In this document: positions 27,456-34,503 of the stretch, in pieces
Layout of the letters: every line of letters starts with the position of its first letter
Position numbering within the stretch: position 1 is the first letter of the stretch
Assembly: GCF_014132355.1 (NCBI RefSeq)
Contig: NZ_BLZO01000123.1
Span: 1 to 34,503 of the forward strand
Origin: Okeania sp. KiyG1
Lineage (GTDB): Bacteria; Cyanobacteriota; Cyanobacteriia; Cyanobacteriales; Microcoleaceae
Direction of reading: 5' to 3'
Length of the DNA stretch: 34,503 nt
Made by a program: the position numbers and the translations under genes
Notes under the pieces: model-generated
Databases searched by the model: none
The model's input: the letters and a program-made list of their open reading frames with translations, nothing else
What the model was told of the DNA's origin: nothing

Positions 27456-27722
27456 TTAGTTACGCTTGTCTGATCTTGACGAGTCTATAAGCGAAGCAGT
27501 ATCAGATACACCGCTCAAAAATGACGAGACATCATCAACACTTTCTAAGCCTTTTCCAACTGCTCTGCCCCAATTAACTTTATTCTTTTTGAGTTTTTGG
27601 ACCATAGCACTTCCGGCAGTTCCCCCAGCTACTCCTGCTCCAAATATTTTTCCAAGGGCTACTAATGCTACTGTAGTTGTGACTGGCTCGATCGCCAAGT
27701 GAATAAAATGAGTTGTGAACAT
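27456..27722 (-). CDS. Small glycine-rich hydrophobic protein, unknown function
   Basis: An 88-residue protein with no family I recognise. Residues about 10-42 are hydrophobic with glycine-zipper spacing (VALVALGKIFGAGVAGGTAG), followed by a basic patch (QKLKKNKVNWGR) and a polar Ser/Asp-rich C-terminus. This layout is seen in small membrane-active or membrane-anchored peptides. The ATG at 27722 has AAGG about 5 nt upstream. It is divergently transcribed from the STAND ATPase gene, with about 200 bp between, so the two could be co-regulated. The complementary strand is also open over the same stretch but lacks a ribosome binding site. Confidence 0.55.
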   Translation of the reverse strand: MFTTHFIHLAIEPVTTTVALVALGKIFGAGVAGGTAGSAMVQKLKKNKVNWGRAVGKGLESVDDVSSFLSGVSDTASLIDSSRSDKRN

Positions 27723-27921
27723 TACCTTATTCTAGATTTGATTTACGTTGGACGTTTTATCTATAATTGCCTATGTATTAACGTTTTGCCTACTCAAAAG
27801 CTTCCATTTTTGTCCGTTTTTTGTCTCTATTTCATCTAAATTTTGTACAAAAATGTTAAAATGTACTAAACTGTTCTCAAATGTAAACAATAATACAAAT
27901 CAAATCCTATCCCCTAATCCC

Positions 27922-29355
27922 ATGAGTCTAGAAGAAGCCTTAAAACTGGCCGATCAAATAGTCTTTGAGAAAACAGGTCAACATTTAGACGATTTACAAA
28001 AAGCGGTACTACAAGGAACTCTAAAACGTAAGATATATAGACAAATAGCTGAAGATTTTAACTACTCTGAAAGTTGCATTAGAGGTGTGGGTGCAGAATT
28101 ATGGAAAATTCTTTCAAAGGAATTAGGGGAAGATATCAATAAATCAAATTTTCGTTCAGCAATGGAGAGATTTTATAACTCTAATATTTTAAACTTCGCA
28201 GAAAACGTGAGCGGTAGTGTCAATATCTGTCAAAAACAAAGACACCCCCCAGACACACCAAAGTCACACCAACCTAACCAAGAAAAATCTCACAGCAAAC
28301 AACCCGCAACGCTACATCAAGATTTAGACGAAATGCCAGAGTTAGGCATTTTCTACAACCGCACCACTGAACTCGAAGCCCTAAAAACTTGGATTTTACA
28401 ACAAAATTGTCACCTCATAGCACTTACAGGTATCATTGGTATCGGCAAAACCACATTAGCAGTAAAACTGGTTCAACAAATTAAAGATAATTTTGACTAT
28501 ATAATTTGGCGCAGTCTAGAAACATCCCCCACTTTTGCAGAATTTCAAGCTGACTTAGTTCAGTTTTTCTCCCAGTCTCAACCAGAAAATTTACTCGAAA
28601 ACACACAAAAATTTTTACCTCTAATCAAATATTTACAAAAGCATCATTGTTTAGTTGTCTTAGATGATATTCATCACCTTTTCAGCAGTGGGGAGTTAGC
28701 TGGAAAGTACAAACTAGGATACGAAGAATATGACTGCTTTTTCAAGCAGATAGAAAAATTATCCCATGAAAGTTGCTTCCTATTAATAGGTTGGGAACAA
28801 CCCATAAAACTGCTTCAAGTCAAAAGCAAAAAAACTCTCATTCCTATTTTACAACTGACTGGTTTAGATATTAATAATGCCAGAGAAATACTCAAAGATT
28901 ATGATTTGGCAGAAATTGAAAATTGGGAAAGACTTATTCACCTTTATCAAGGCAACCCTTTATGGTTAAAAAGTGTGGCAAGTCAAATTCAAGAATTAGA
29001 AGAAAATTTGATTGAATTATTGCCTGATGATGCTGTTTTATTACCAGAAGATTTGAAAGATAGTTTACAACAGCAAAGCGATCGCCTCTCCCAACCAGAA
29101 AAAGAAACTCTGTCACTCTTAGTAACAAAAAATCAACCTATTAGTCTGGCGCAACTGTTAGAAACTACACAAATACCACCATCAGATTTATTCAACACAC
29201 TACAGTCTTTGTGTCAGCGTTCCTTGATTCAAAAACAAAAAAGTCTCTATAGTGTGCCACCTGTAATTAGGCAATATTATGGGAATAAACTAAGGCTTAA
29301 TATTGAGGGGTTTGGAGACAAAACCCTTACGAAATCCGAATTTATCGACAGTTAA
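27922..29355 (+). CDS. STAND-type NTPase: vMAP N-terminal HTH domain, NB-ARC ATPase and winged helix
   Basis: The 477-residue protein starts at ATG 27922; a longer in-frame reading from TTG 27748 adds a Cys/Phe-rich stretch unlike a protein. Residues 1-83 (MSLEEALKLADQIVFEKTGQ..., YRQIAEDFNYSESCIRGVGAELW) match the helix-turn-helix domain found at the N-terminus of cyanobacterial vWA-MoxR-associated signalling proteins. A linker follows, then an NB-ARC ATPase (about 140-400) with P-loop GIIGIGKTT (near 170) and Walker B CLVVLDDIHHLF (near 245). A winged-helix-like region (about 390-460, LSLLVTKNQPISLAQLL) precedes the end. The usual C-terminal sensor repeats (WD40, TPR) are absent, so it may partner with another protein. 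Such proteins act as signal-controlled switches; the signal here is unknown. It is divergent from the small protein at 27456. Confidence 0.85.
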   Translation: MSLEEALKLADQIVFEKTGQHLDDLQKAVLQGTLKRKIYRQIAEDFNYSESCIRGVGAELWKILSKELGEDINKSNFRSAMERFYNSNILNFAENVSGSVNICQKQRHPPDTPKSHQPNQEKSHSKQPATLHQDLDEMPELGIFYNRTTELEALKTWILQQNCHLIALTGIIGIGKTTLAVKLVQQIKDNFDYIIWRSLETSPTFAEFQADLVQFFSQSQPENLLENTQKFLPLIKYLQKHHCLVVLDDIHHLFSSGELAGKYKLGYEEYDCFFKQIEKLSHESCFLLIGWEQPIKLLQVKSKKTLIPILQLTGLDINNAREILKDYDLAEIENWERLIHLYQGNPLWLKSVASQIQELEENLIELLPDDAVLLPEDLKDSLQQQSDRLSQPEKETLSLLVTKNQPISLAQLLETTQIPPSDLFNTLQSLCQRSLIQKQKSLYSVPPVIRQYYGNKLRLNIEGFGDKTLTKSEFIDS

Positions 29356-29365
29356 TAGACACAAC

Positions 29366-29534
29366 AGTAGGGTGTGTTAGCGTCAGCGTAACGCACCGCC
29401 TTTTCTTTGTTCCGCTAACGCACCCTACTGGACTGTTTCATCTTAAATAGTGTGTTAGAATTGTCATTGCGAACGACAGTGAAGCAATCTCTAACCAATT
29501 TTCTATTGCATCATTTTAGCTGAAACAGTCCACT
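29366..29534. repeat. Two adjacent MITE-like repeats after the STAND gene
   Basis: 29366-29429 begins AGTAGGGTGTGTTAGCG and ends CGCTAACGCACCCTACT, almost a 64-bp hairpin. 29427-29534 begins ACTGGACTGTTTCATCTTAA and ends TTTTAGCTGAAACAGTCCACT. The second family's end also precedes the first Uma2 gene (20572-20592). The interior has 'tcattgcgaacgacagtgaa', a commonly dispersed sequence. Confidence 0.65.
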
Positions 29535-29537
29535 TTT

Positions 29538-30145
29538 GAGCATTAATTTAACTATTGTCCAATAGTTAAGGGAGCAAACTCACAAAGTAGCGATCGCCTA
29601 ATTATTCAGTATCGAGCATTAATTTAACTATTGTCCAATAGTTAAGGGAGCAAACTCACAAGGTAGCGATCGCTTGATTACTCAGTCTCAATTATTAATT
29701 TAACTATTGTCCAATAGCTAGCAGAGCAAACTCACAAGGTAGCGATCGCCTGATTATTCAGTATCGAGCATTAATTTAACTATTGTCCAATAGTTAAGGG
29801 AGCAAACTCACAAGGTAGCGATCGCCTGATTATTCAGTATGGATAATTCATTTAACTATTGTCCAATAGTTAAGGGAGCAAACTCACAAGGTAGCGATCG
29901 CCTAATTATTCAGTCTCAAGCATTAATTTAACTATTGTCCAATAGTTAAGGGAGGAAACTCACAAGGTAGCGATCGCCTAATTATTCAGTATCGAGCATT
30001 AATTTAACTATTGTCCAATAGTTAAGGGAGGAAACTCACAAGGTAGCGATCGCCTGATTATTCAGTCTCAAGCATTAATTTAACTATTGTCCAATAGTTA
30101 AGGGAGCAAACTCACAAAGTAGCGATCGCCTGATTATTCAGTATT
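29538..30145. repeat. Tandem array: eight 76-bp units, each with an inverted repeat and a HIP1 octamer
   Basis: Corresponding points fall at 29542, 29618, 29694, 29770, 29846, 29922, 29998 and 30074, exactly 76 bp apart. Each unit has a near-perfect hairpin, TTAACTATTG / CAATAGTTAA around TC, then AGGGAGCAAACTCACAA and GTAGCGATCGC. All eight keep the HIP1 octamer GCGATCGC. Unit 3 is diverged in the right hairpin arm (CAATAGCTAG) and unit 5 in the leading bases. No convincing reading frame crosses it. It ends directly against a MITE (30146) and lies upstream of a Ser/Thr kinase gene. Confidence 0.97.
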
Positions 30146-30255
30146 AGACATCTCCAAAAATCAAAAATAAAATCAATTATTACCCAGAAATTATCAATTA
30201 TTCTTCCCTGTTCCCTGTTCCCTGTTCCCTGTCCCCTCTTTTGAAGGAGATGTCT
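30146..30255. repeat. MITE, TAGACATCTCC family (copy 2)
   Basis: The ends AGACATCTCC and GGAGATGTCT are perfect inverted repeats. The interior matches the copy at 8374-8490 and holds a TTCCCTG heptamer run (about 30207-30236). Confidence 0.75.
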
Positions 30256-30324
30256 ATTGTGATAATTGATATCAGTTTTGCCTCACTTGCCAACCTACGG
30301 TATTATGATTCAATAATATTCAGA

Positions 30325-30371
30325 TTACTTTTAACTTTTAACTTTTGACTTTTGAATTTTGAATTTTGACT
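30325..30371 (+). repeat. Heptamer short tandem repeat (TTTTAAC/TTTTGAC/TTTTGAA) before the kinase start
   Basis: Six or seven 7-bp units, the complement of the AAAAGTC family, end about 5 nt before the ATG at 30376. The kinase leader therefore consists of repeat sequence without a clear ribosome binding site. Confidence 0.85.
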
Positions 30372-30375
30372 TACT

Positions 30376-31687
30376 ATGTTAACTCCAGGAAAAATTTTAA
30401 AAGAACGTTACCAACTACAAAAACAATTAGGTCATGTTGTAGCAGGTCGTAAAACTTGGCTAGCATTTGACTCCCAGTCAGAAGAACAAGTAACTATCAA
30501 AATGTTAGCTTATAGTCCAGAAATGTTAGGGCAAGAATTAAATTTATTTGAAGCAGAAGCCCAAATTTTACAAGCCCTAAATCATCCCCGCATCCCTAAT
30601 TATCGCGATTATTTTTTATTATATAAAGAAGCTGATGCAGGTTTATCATGGTTTGCATTAGTACAAGATTATATTCCTGGCTTTTCCCTCCAAGAATTAT
30701 TAGATAGAGAGAAAAATTCATAGAAGAAGATGCGAATAAAATTGCCAAAGAAGTGCTAGAAATTCTGATTTATCTCCACGAACTAGAACCTCCTGTTTTG
30801 CATCGAGATATTAAACCAAGTAACTTAATTATGGGTGCAGACCAACAAGTTTATCTGGTAGATTTTGGCGGAGTCCAATCTCAAGGTAATGCTAATGGAG
30901 CAACTTTTACTATTGTAGGAACTATCGGTTATGCACCCCTAGAACAATTTTGGGGTAGAGCAGTACCAGCTTCAGATTTATATGCTTTAGGAACAACTTT
31001 AATTCATTTACTAACTGGAATTATCCCTGCAGATTTACCACAAAAAAATTATCAGATTCAATTTACTGACAAAGTTTATATTAGTCCTAGTTTAGGAAAA
31101 TGGATTAATCAAATCACAGAAATGGATTTGGAAAGACGTTTTAAAAATGCTCGTGAAGCATTAGTAAACCTCGAATCAGAAGCTAAATCTCAATCCAGAT
31201 TGCAACCAAGATTTTTCTCTGCCAAAAAACCTCTAAATTTCAGCAGTATTATTAGTATTAATAAATCTTCAGATATGATAGAAATATATACTCATGCTCC
31301 TAGTTTAAGAGAGCTAAAAAAATCTGGAATTGTTGGTGGAGCGCTTTGTATATTTTTTGGTTTACTGCTAACTAATCCAATTTATGGAATATTATTTTTA
31401 TTATTATTTTTGTGGGAACATATATACTCTTTGGAGAAAAGAATTATATTTATATTGACCGTAATACTTTTCAGGTAGAACGACATTTGTTTAATTTTGT
31501 TTACGGGAAATGTCAGGGAAATACTAGAGATATTTTACAGGTATTATCATCTAAGTTTGAATCTGGTTATCAAGTGATAATTCAATCTCAAATAGATAAA
31601 TATCAACTCGAGCGAGCGATGAATACAAAAGATAGCGCGCGGTTGGCTCAGGAAATTAATGAATGGTTAAATCAAAAACAAAATTGA
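30376..31687 (+). pseudogene. Serine/threonine protein kinase with two 1-nt frameshifts
   Basis: Three frames together encode one typical cyanobacterial kinase of about 437 residues. Frame one (30376-30723): MLTPGKILKERYQLQKQLG, an atypical glycine loop (LGHVVAGRKTWLA), VTIKML with the catalytic Lys, and a PNYRDYF motif. Frame two, entered by adding one A to the A run at 30714-30718: HRDIKPSNLI, VDFGGVQ and GYAPLEQFWGRAVPASDLYALG, then two hydrophobic segments. Frame three, entered by adding one T to the T run near 31406-31410: LFGEKNYIYIDRN... to the stop at 31687, a C-terminal domain (YGKCQGNTRDI). All catalytic motifs (HRD, DFG-like) are present. Restoration of a perfect family match by two single bases in homopolymers suggests sequence error or very recent decay. 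Confidence 0.85.
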
Positions 31688-31691
31688 AGAA

Positions 31692-31738
31692 GGAAGTTAA
31701 TAATTAATAATTAATAATTAATAATTAATAATTAATAA
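31692..31738. repeat. Heptamer short tandem repeat (AATTAAT)6
   Basis: Six or more 7-bp units begin a few bases after the kinase stop codon. Confidence 0.9.
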
Positions 31739-31890
31739 TGGCTTTGTTGCATGAAAGTAGCGATATAGCTGCCGCTAGGCTCCGCCAACGCAGCAAACCC
31801 CCTCTAGAATATTTGGCGTTGGTGAATCAACATAAGAATTAAGATATTTGGGCGAACCGTAATCAAGATTGAATTATAAATACCCCTTTC

Positions 31891-32065
31891 ATATCAAATC
31901 CGGTTGAATACTTATCATATATTTGGGTGTGGGAAGGGTGGGAACCCACCTAACCCCTCCCAGGAGGAGTGTGGGGAGTGTGGGGAGGGTGGAGAGTTTC
32001 GGGATATTGAAGGCGAGAAAGTGTGGATAGAATTATAAACATATACTGTATAATCGGATTCTATA
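31891..32065. repeat. MITE-like repeat, AATCCGG family (inverted, enlarged copy)
   Basis: It opens ATATCAAATCCGGTTGAATA and closes TAATCGGATTCTATA; it is the complement of the copy at 979-1094, with a G/C-rich insert (GGGTGTGGGAAGGGTGGG ... CACCTAACCCCTCCC) in the middle. Confidence 0.65.
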
Positions 32066-32223
32066 TCAGTACTTGTTCCTGAACAACCTCATGAATGAAC
32101 TAATCTGTACGGACGTTGTATGCAACATCCCTACCTATTCCCTATTCCCTATTCCCTGTTGCCAGATGAGCTGTTGCCTAAGCACGAAAATCATAGCTAA
32201 ATTCACCAACGCCGAATATTTAT

Positions 32224-33132
32224 CAGGACTTACGCAAAGACACTATATATAGCGTCTACTCAATAGAGCGATTGCTGACGCAAAGCTCCGCTAACGCTAT
32301 GATTTTTAGAGAGCGATATAGCTGCCGCTAGGCTCCGCCAACGCTTGAACAACAAAATTATCATAACTAATACTAAAGATAGGCTATTTAAATTGATTTG
32401 AGCTAATTGTCAATGTGGCCAATTATCAATAAATTTTACTAATTAAGACTGTATTAATGGATAGTTTGTATGCAACACAAAGCTTAATGGGATTGATAGA
32501 TAATATGAAAAAAATCTATTATTATCCCTTAAAAATAAATCGCGCGCGTAGATGATACTGGTGGTGTTGAAAAATATAAAAAAATAGAAGAATTAAGTTG
32601 GAACTCCTCAGAAAAATATCAGGAAAAATAATTAAAATTAAAGGTTTTCCAAGGAATAAAAAGTTAAGCTCCATACGGGCAAATGTTTCTACCAACAGAA
32701 CAGAATATATTGTTACTAAAAACTTAAGTCAATCTTCGCATTTATGCTGTATAATTTGAATCTCAAACGAGATGGAAAATTGAAGAATTTCACACCAGAA
32801 TTAAGCAATTGACAGGTATTGAATTTTGGATAGGGTCGTCTCAGGGAAATTCAAAAAAATCACATAGCCTGTTCTATGTTAGTCTGGAATTTATTAAAAA
32901 GGTTAGCAGTGAAAATAGGAAAAACTATTTATCAGATCAAACACGAATTACTCTCAGATTATCTGATTCAGGAGCTAAAAAAGCCCACAATAAAATTCAG
33001 AGCTATTGTTATTTTATAGTTGTTTTTTACCTTGTTTTAACAATGCCAAAAACTTGCAGGCGATCGCTATAATTTTTGAAGCGATCGCTCTATTTAGTAG
33101 ACGCTATATATAGTGTCTTTGCGTAAGTCCTG
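32224..33132 (+). mobile_element. Decayed insertion sequence with about 49-bp terminal inverted repeats and target duplication
   Basis: Both ends start CAGGACTTACGCAAAGACAC and continue through TATATATAGCGTCTACT to an ATAGAGCGAT segment, with one or two differences. The flanks TTTAT|CAGG and CCTG|TTTAT give a 5-bp direct repeat, a probable target duplication. The 909-bp interior carries a fragmentary transposase. The left end also contains a copy of the GCGATATAGCTGCC segment, so another small element may have inserted there. Confidence 0.8.
32470..33055 (+). pseudogene. Transposase remnant (IS4-superfamily/IS701-like DDE type)
   Basis: Pieces in three frames resemble one transposase: LMGLIDNMKKIYYYPLKINR; IKGFPRNKKL with VSTNRTEYIVTKNLSQSS; RWKIEEFHTRIKQLTGIE; and, after a further shift, REIQKNHIACSMLVWNLLKR with KIGKTIYQIKHELLSDYLIQ. 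The E in KIEEFH would be the last acidic residue of the DDE triad. At least three frameshifts or stops and an N-terminal loss make it inactive. The IS family name is from memory of similar sequences and is less certain than the transposase call. Confidence 0.75.
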
Positions 33133-33165
33133 TTTATAACAAACATTGATCGCACCTGCTATTAT

Positions 33166-33322
33166 ACTATTGGTCTGTCAAGATAGTTTTGAGAGTTAGC
33201 ATTACCCAAAAATCTATCAGTAAAATCACAGTTACAAAAATCACAGTTACAAAAATCTATCCATAAAATCACAGTTACAAAAATCTATCCATCATTTCAA
33301 AGTTGACAGACCACTATAGTGC
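33166..33322. repeat. MITE-like repeat with CTATTGGTCTGTCAA ends
   Basis: ACTATTGGTCTGTCAA at the left is complemented by TTGACAGACCACTATAGT at the right. The interior contains AATCACAGTTACAAA repeated three times. It lies about 100 bp upstream of the CHASE sensor gene. Confidence 0.65.
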
Positions 33323-33427
33323 AGATTTGAATCAAATATTTTTTAAAAATTTATTAAAAATTACTTAAATTATAATATTACGATATAATCCTATTGCGAA
33401 TTATTATTAATAGAAATTATAAAATTT

Positions 33428-34503
33428 ATGTATTTATTCAAGCGGTACACAGCCACTGGAATAGTAGGATTTGCTGGAATCAGCCTTTCGATCGTCGCTA
33501 CCTTCATGGTTCACCGCTGGGAAGTTGCTAAAGATAGACAGCGGTTTGAACAACAATCTATGGCATTAGTGGGTGAATTGCAAAGGCAATTGGATAGCTA
33601 TATCCAACTCACAAGATCGGTTGGAGCATTATTTAATACCGCTAAAATAATCACTAGGCAAGAATTTCAAGAATTTTCTAGTTCTCTATTACCATATTAC
33701 AACGGCTTGTTGGGATTAGGTTGGACTAAAAAAGTAGATGCTCAGGAACGCCAAATTTATGAGCAAAAGTTACAAACCCAAGGAATAATTAATTTTCAGA
33801 TTCGCGAGTATGATTCAACAGGAAACCATGTTGTGGCTGGTGATAGACCTGTTTACTTCCCCACAACCTATTTTGAACCCTTGGATCGATGGCAAGATTA
33901 TATTAGTTGGGACGCAGTATCCGATCCGAAACGTTTGCGGACTATAAAAAAGCAGAACGTCTTGGTATTAATGTAAGTACGCCTTTAGTGCAGTTGGAAA
34001 ATGGCAAACCAGGTTTTGTGCTTTACTCTCCAGTATTCACTTCTAATAATCTAAATGCACAAAATTCTCTTGACAGTAAACAACTTAATTCCAAGACTAA
34101 ATTTCAAGGAGTAGTGTTTGGTCTTTTTGAACTTCAGACTTTCATAGAAAAAGCAGTAGCTCATCTCGATCTCAATGGACTAGATTTCTATCTATATGGT
34201 TTGCCAGAAGATCAGTTAGACTCAGCCTTAAACAAAACAGCAATCACAGCCACTGAATTTTTCCTAATTGCTTACAAAGCGGATACCGAAACTCTCACAA
34301 AATCCACTCAAGTTGCAAACTTGGACATTCTTGAGCGCCCCATGATTCAATCCTCAAACCCCTGTCATTATACTAATGAATGGCAATTTTGTATCCGTTC
34401 TCTTCATCTGGCGCAACAGGAACTTTCTGTGCTAGTGCTACCTTCTTCCAAACGTTATATTTATAGTTGGCGGCCTGCAACAGTTCTAGCATTTGGGTTA
34501 TTA
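33428..34503 (+). pseudogene. CHASE-domain membrane sensor (histidine kinase or cyclase), 1-nt frameshift, truncated by window end
   Basis: Residues 12-28 form a membrane helix (ATGIVGFAGISLSIVATFMV). A CHASE domain follows, with the conserved signatures SVGALFNTAKIITRQEF, GLLGLGWTKKV and REYDSTG. The first frame stops at 33976 after VSDPKRLRTIKK. The frame beside it encodes SETFADYKKAERLGINVSTP, PGFVLYSPVF and onward without a stop to the window edge, where a second membrane helix (WRPATVLAFGLL) begins. One missing base near 33921-33925 explains the break. CHASE domains sense extracellular small molecules and usually precede PAS, histidine kinase or cyclase modules, which would lie to the right. 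A sequence error is as likely as true inactivation. Confidence 0.8.

Larger units (their letters stand above)
31688..33427. other. Mobile-element and repeat region between the kinase and the CHASE sensor
   Basis: It contains an AATTAAT heptamer array, a 32-bp segment (31760-31791, starting GCGATATAGCTGCC) repeated at 32312-32343, the AATCCGG-family MITE, the decayed IS at 32224-33132 and the MITE at 33166-33322. No intact gene was found. Confidence 0.7.

Noticed and set aside
27466-27702. Plus-strand frame overlapping the glycine-rich small protein
   Set aside because: Only the minus strand has a plausible ribosome binding site and a coherent hydrophobic/basic architecture.
31412-31687. A separate small gene after the kinase
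   Set aside because: It is the C-terminal domain of the same kinase, reached by a one-base frameshift, not an independent gene.
32809-33072. An 87-codon hypothetical gene inside the decayed IS
   Set aside because: Its start matches a transposase (LTGIE) and the neighbouring frame continues the transposase, so it is a frameshifted remnant.

Overview
The window looks like a filamentous, non-heterocystous marine cyanobacterium, perhaps of the Okeania/Trichodesmium type (inference). The evidence is phosphoribulokinase, a ferredoxin-NADP reductase with a CpcD-like phycobilisome domain, the HIP1 octamer GCGATCGC, many heptameric short tandem repeats, AT-rich DNA with long intergenic regions, and typical cyanobacterial families (Uma2, STAND/vMAP, TIGR03032, TIGR02921, GIY-YIG, Ser/Thr kinases).

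Layout. 1-848 (minus): the 5' part of a group II intron inserted in codon 34 of a ribonuclease D gene, with the start of the intron's reverse transcriptase at the left edge. 1159-2244 (minus): prk and its terminator. 2590-2965: an internally deleted IS200/IS605-type element with a tnpB remnant. 3756-4948 (plus): petH. 4983-6650: a nest of MITEs, tandem repeats and an orphan terminator. 6653-9906: a hypothetical acidic protein, a membrane protein and a zinc-ribbon Ser/Thr kinase. 10896-12240 (minus): a double-glycine-leader small peptide, a small coiled-coil protein, a broken gene and a glycosyltransferase fragment. 13374-15716 (minus): a TIGR03032-TPR-GT9 fusion. 16022-16967: eleven 86-bp tandem repeats, each with a 12-bp palindrome. 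16988-17830 (minus): a GIY-YIG protein. 18320-18996: a nuclease-like pseudogene split by a heptamer array. 19199-20344: gcvT. 20612-23886: four tandem Uma2 genes. 24122-26931: a TIGR02921 VIT/VWA PEP-CTERM membrane protein. 27456-29355: a glycine-rich small protein divergent from a STAND ATPase. 29542-30145: eight 76-bp repeats, each with an inverted repeat and a HIP1 site. 30376-31687: a frameshifted Ser/Thr kinase. 32224-33132: a decayed IS with long terminal inverted repeats. 33428-34503: a frameshifted CHASE-domain sensor running off the right edge.

The metabolic genes (prk, petH, gcvT) are separate transcription units rather than one pathway operon. prk and petH serve the Calvin cycle and its NADPH supply, and gcvT serves photorespiratory glycine breakdown. 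Most of the rest is accessory: small repeats, decayed transposons and duplicated genes.

Several reading frames, including the normally essential petH, are broken by what looks like loss of exactly one base, mostly in A or T runs. Correcting each restores a family-typical protein. This points either to sequence errors or to slippage, so the 'pseudogene' calls in those cases are provisional. No tRNA, rRNA, CRISPR array or complete active transposon was found.
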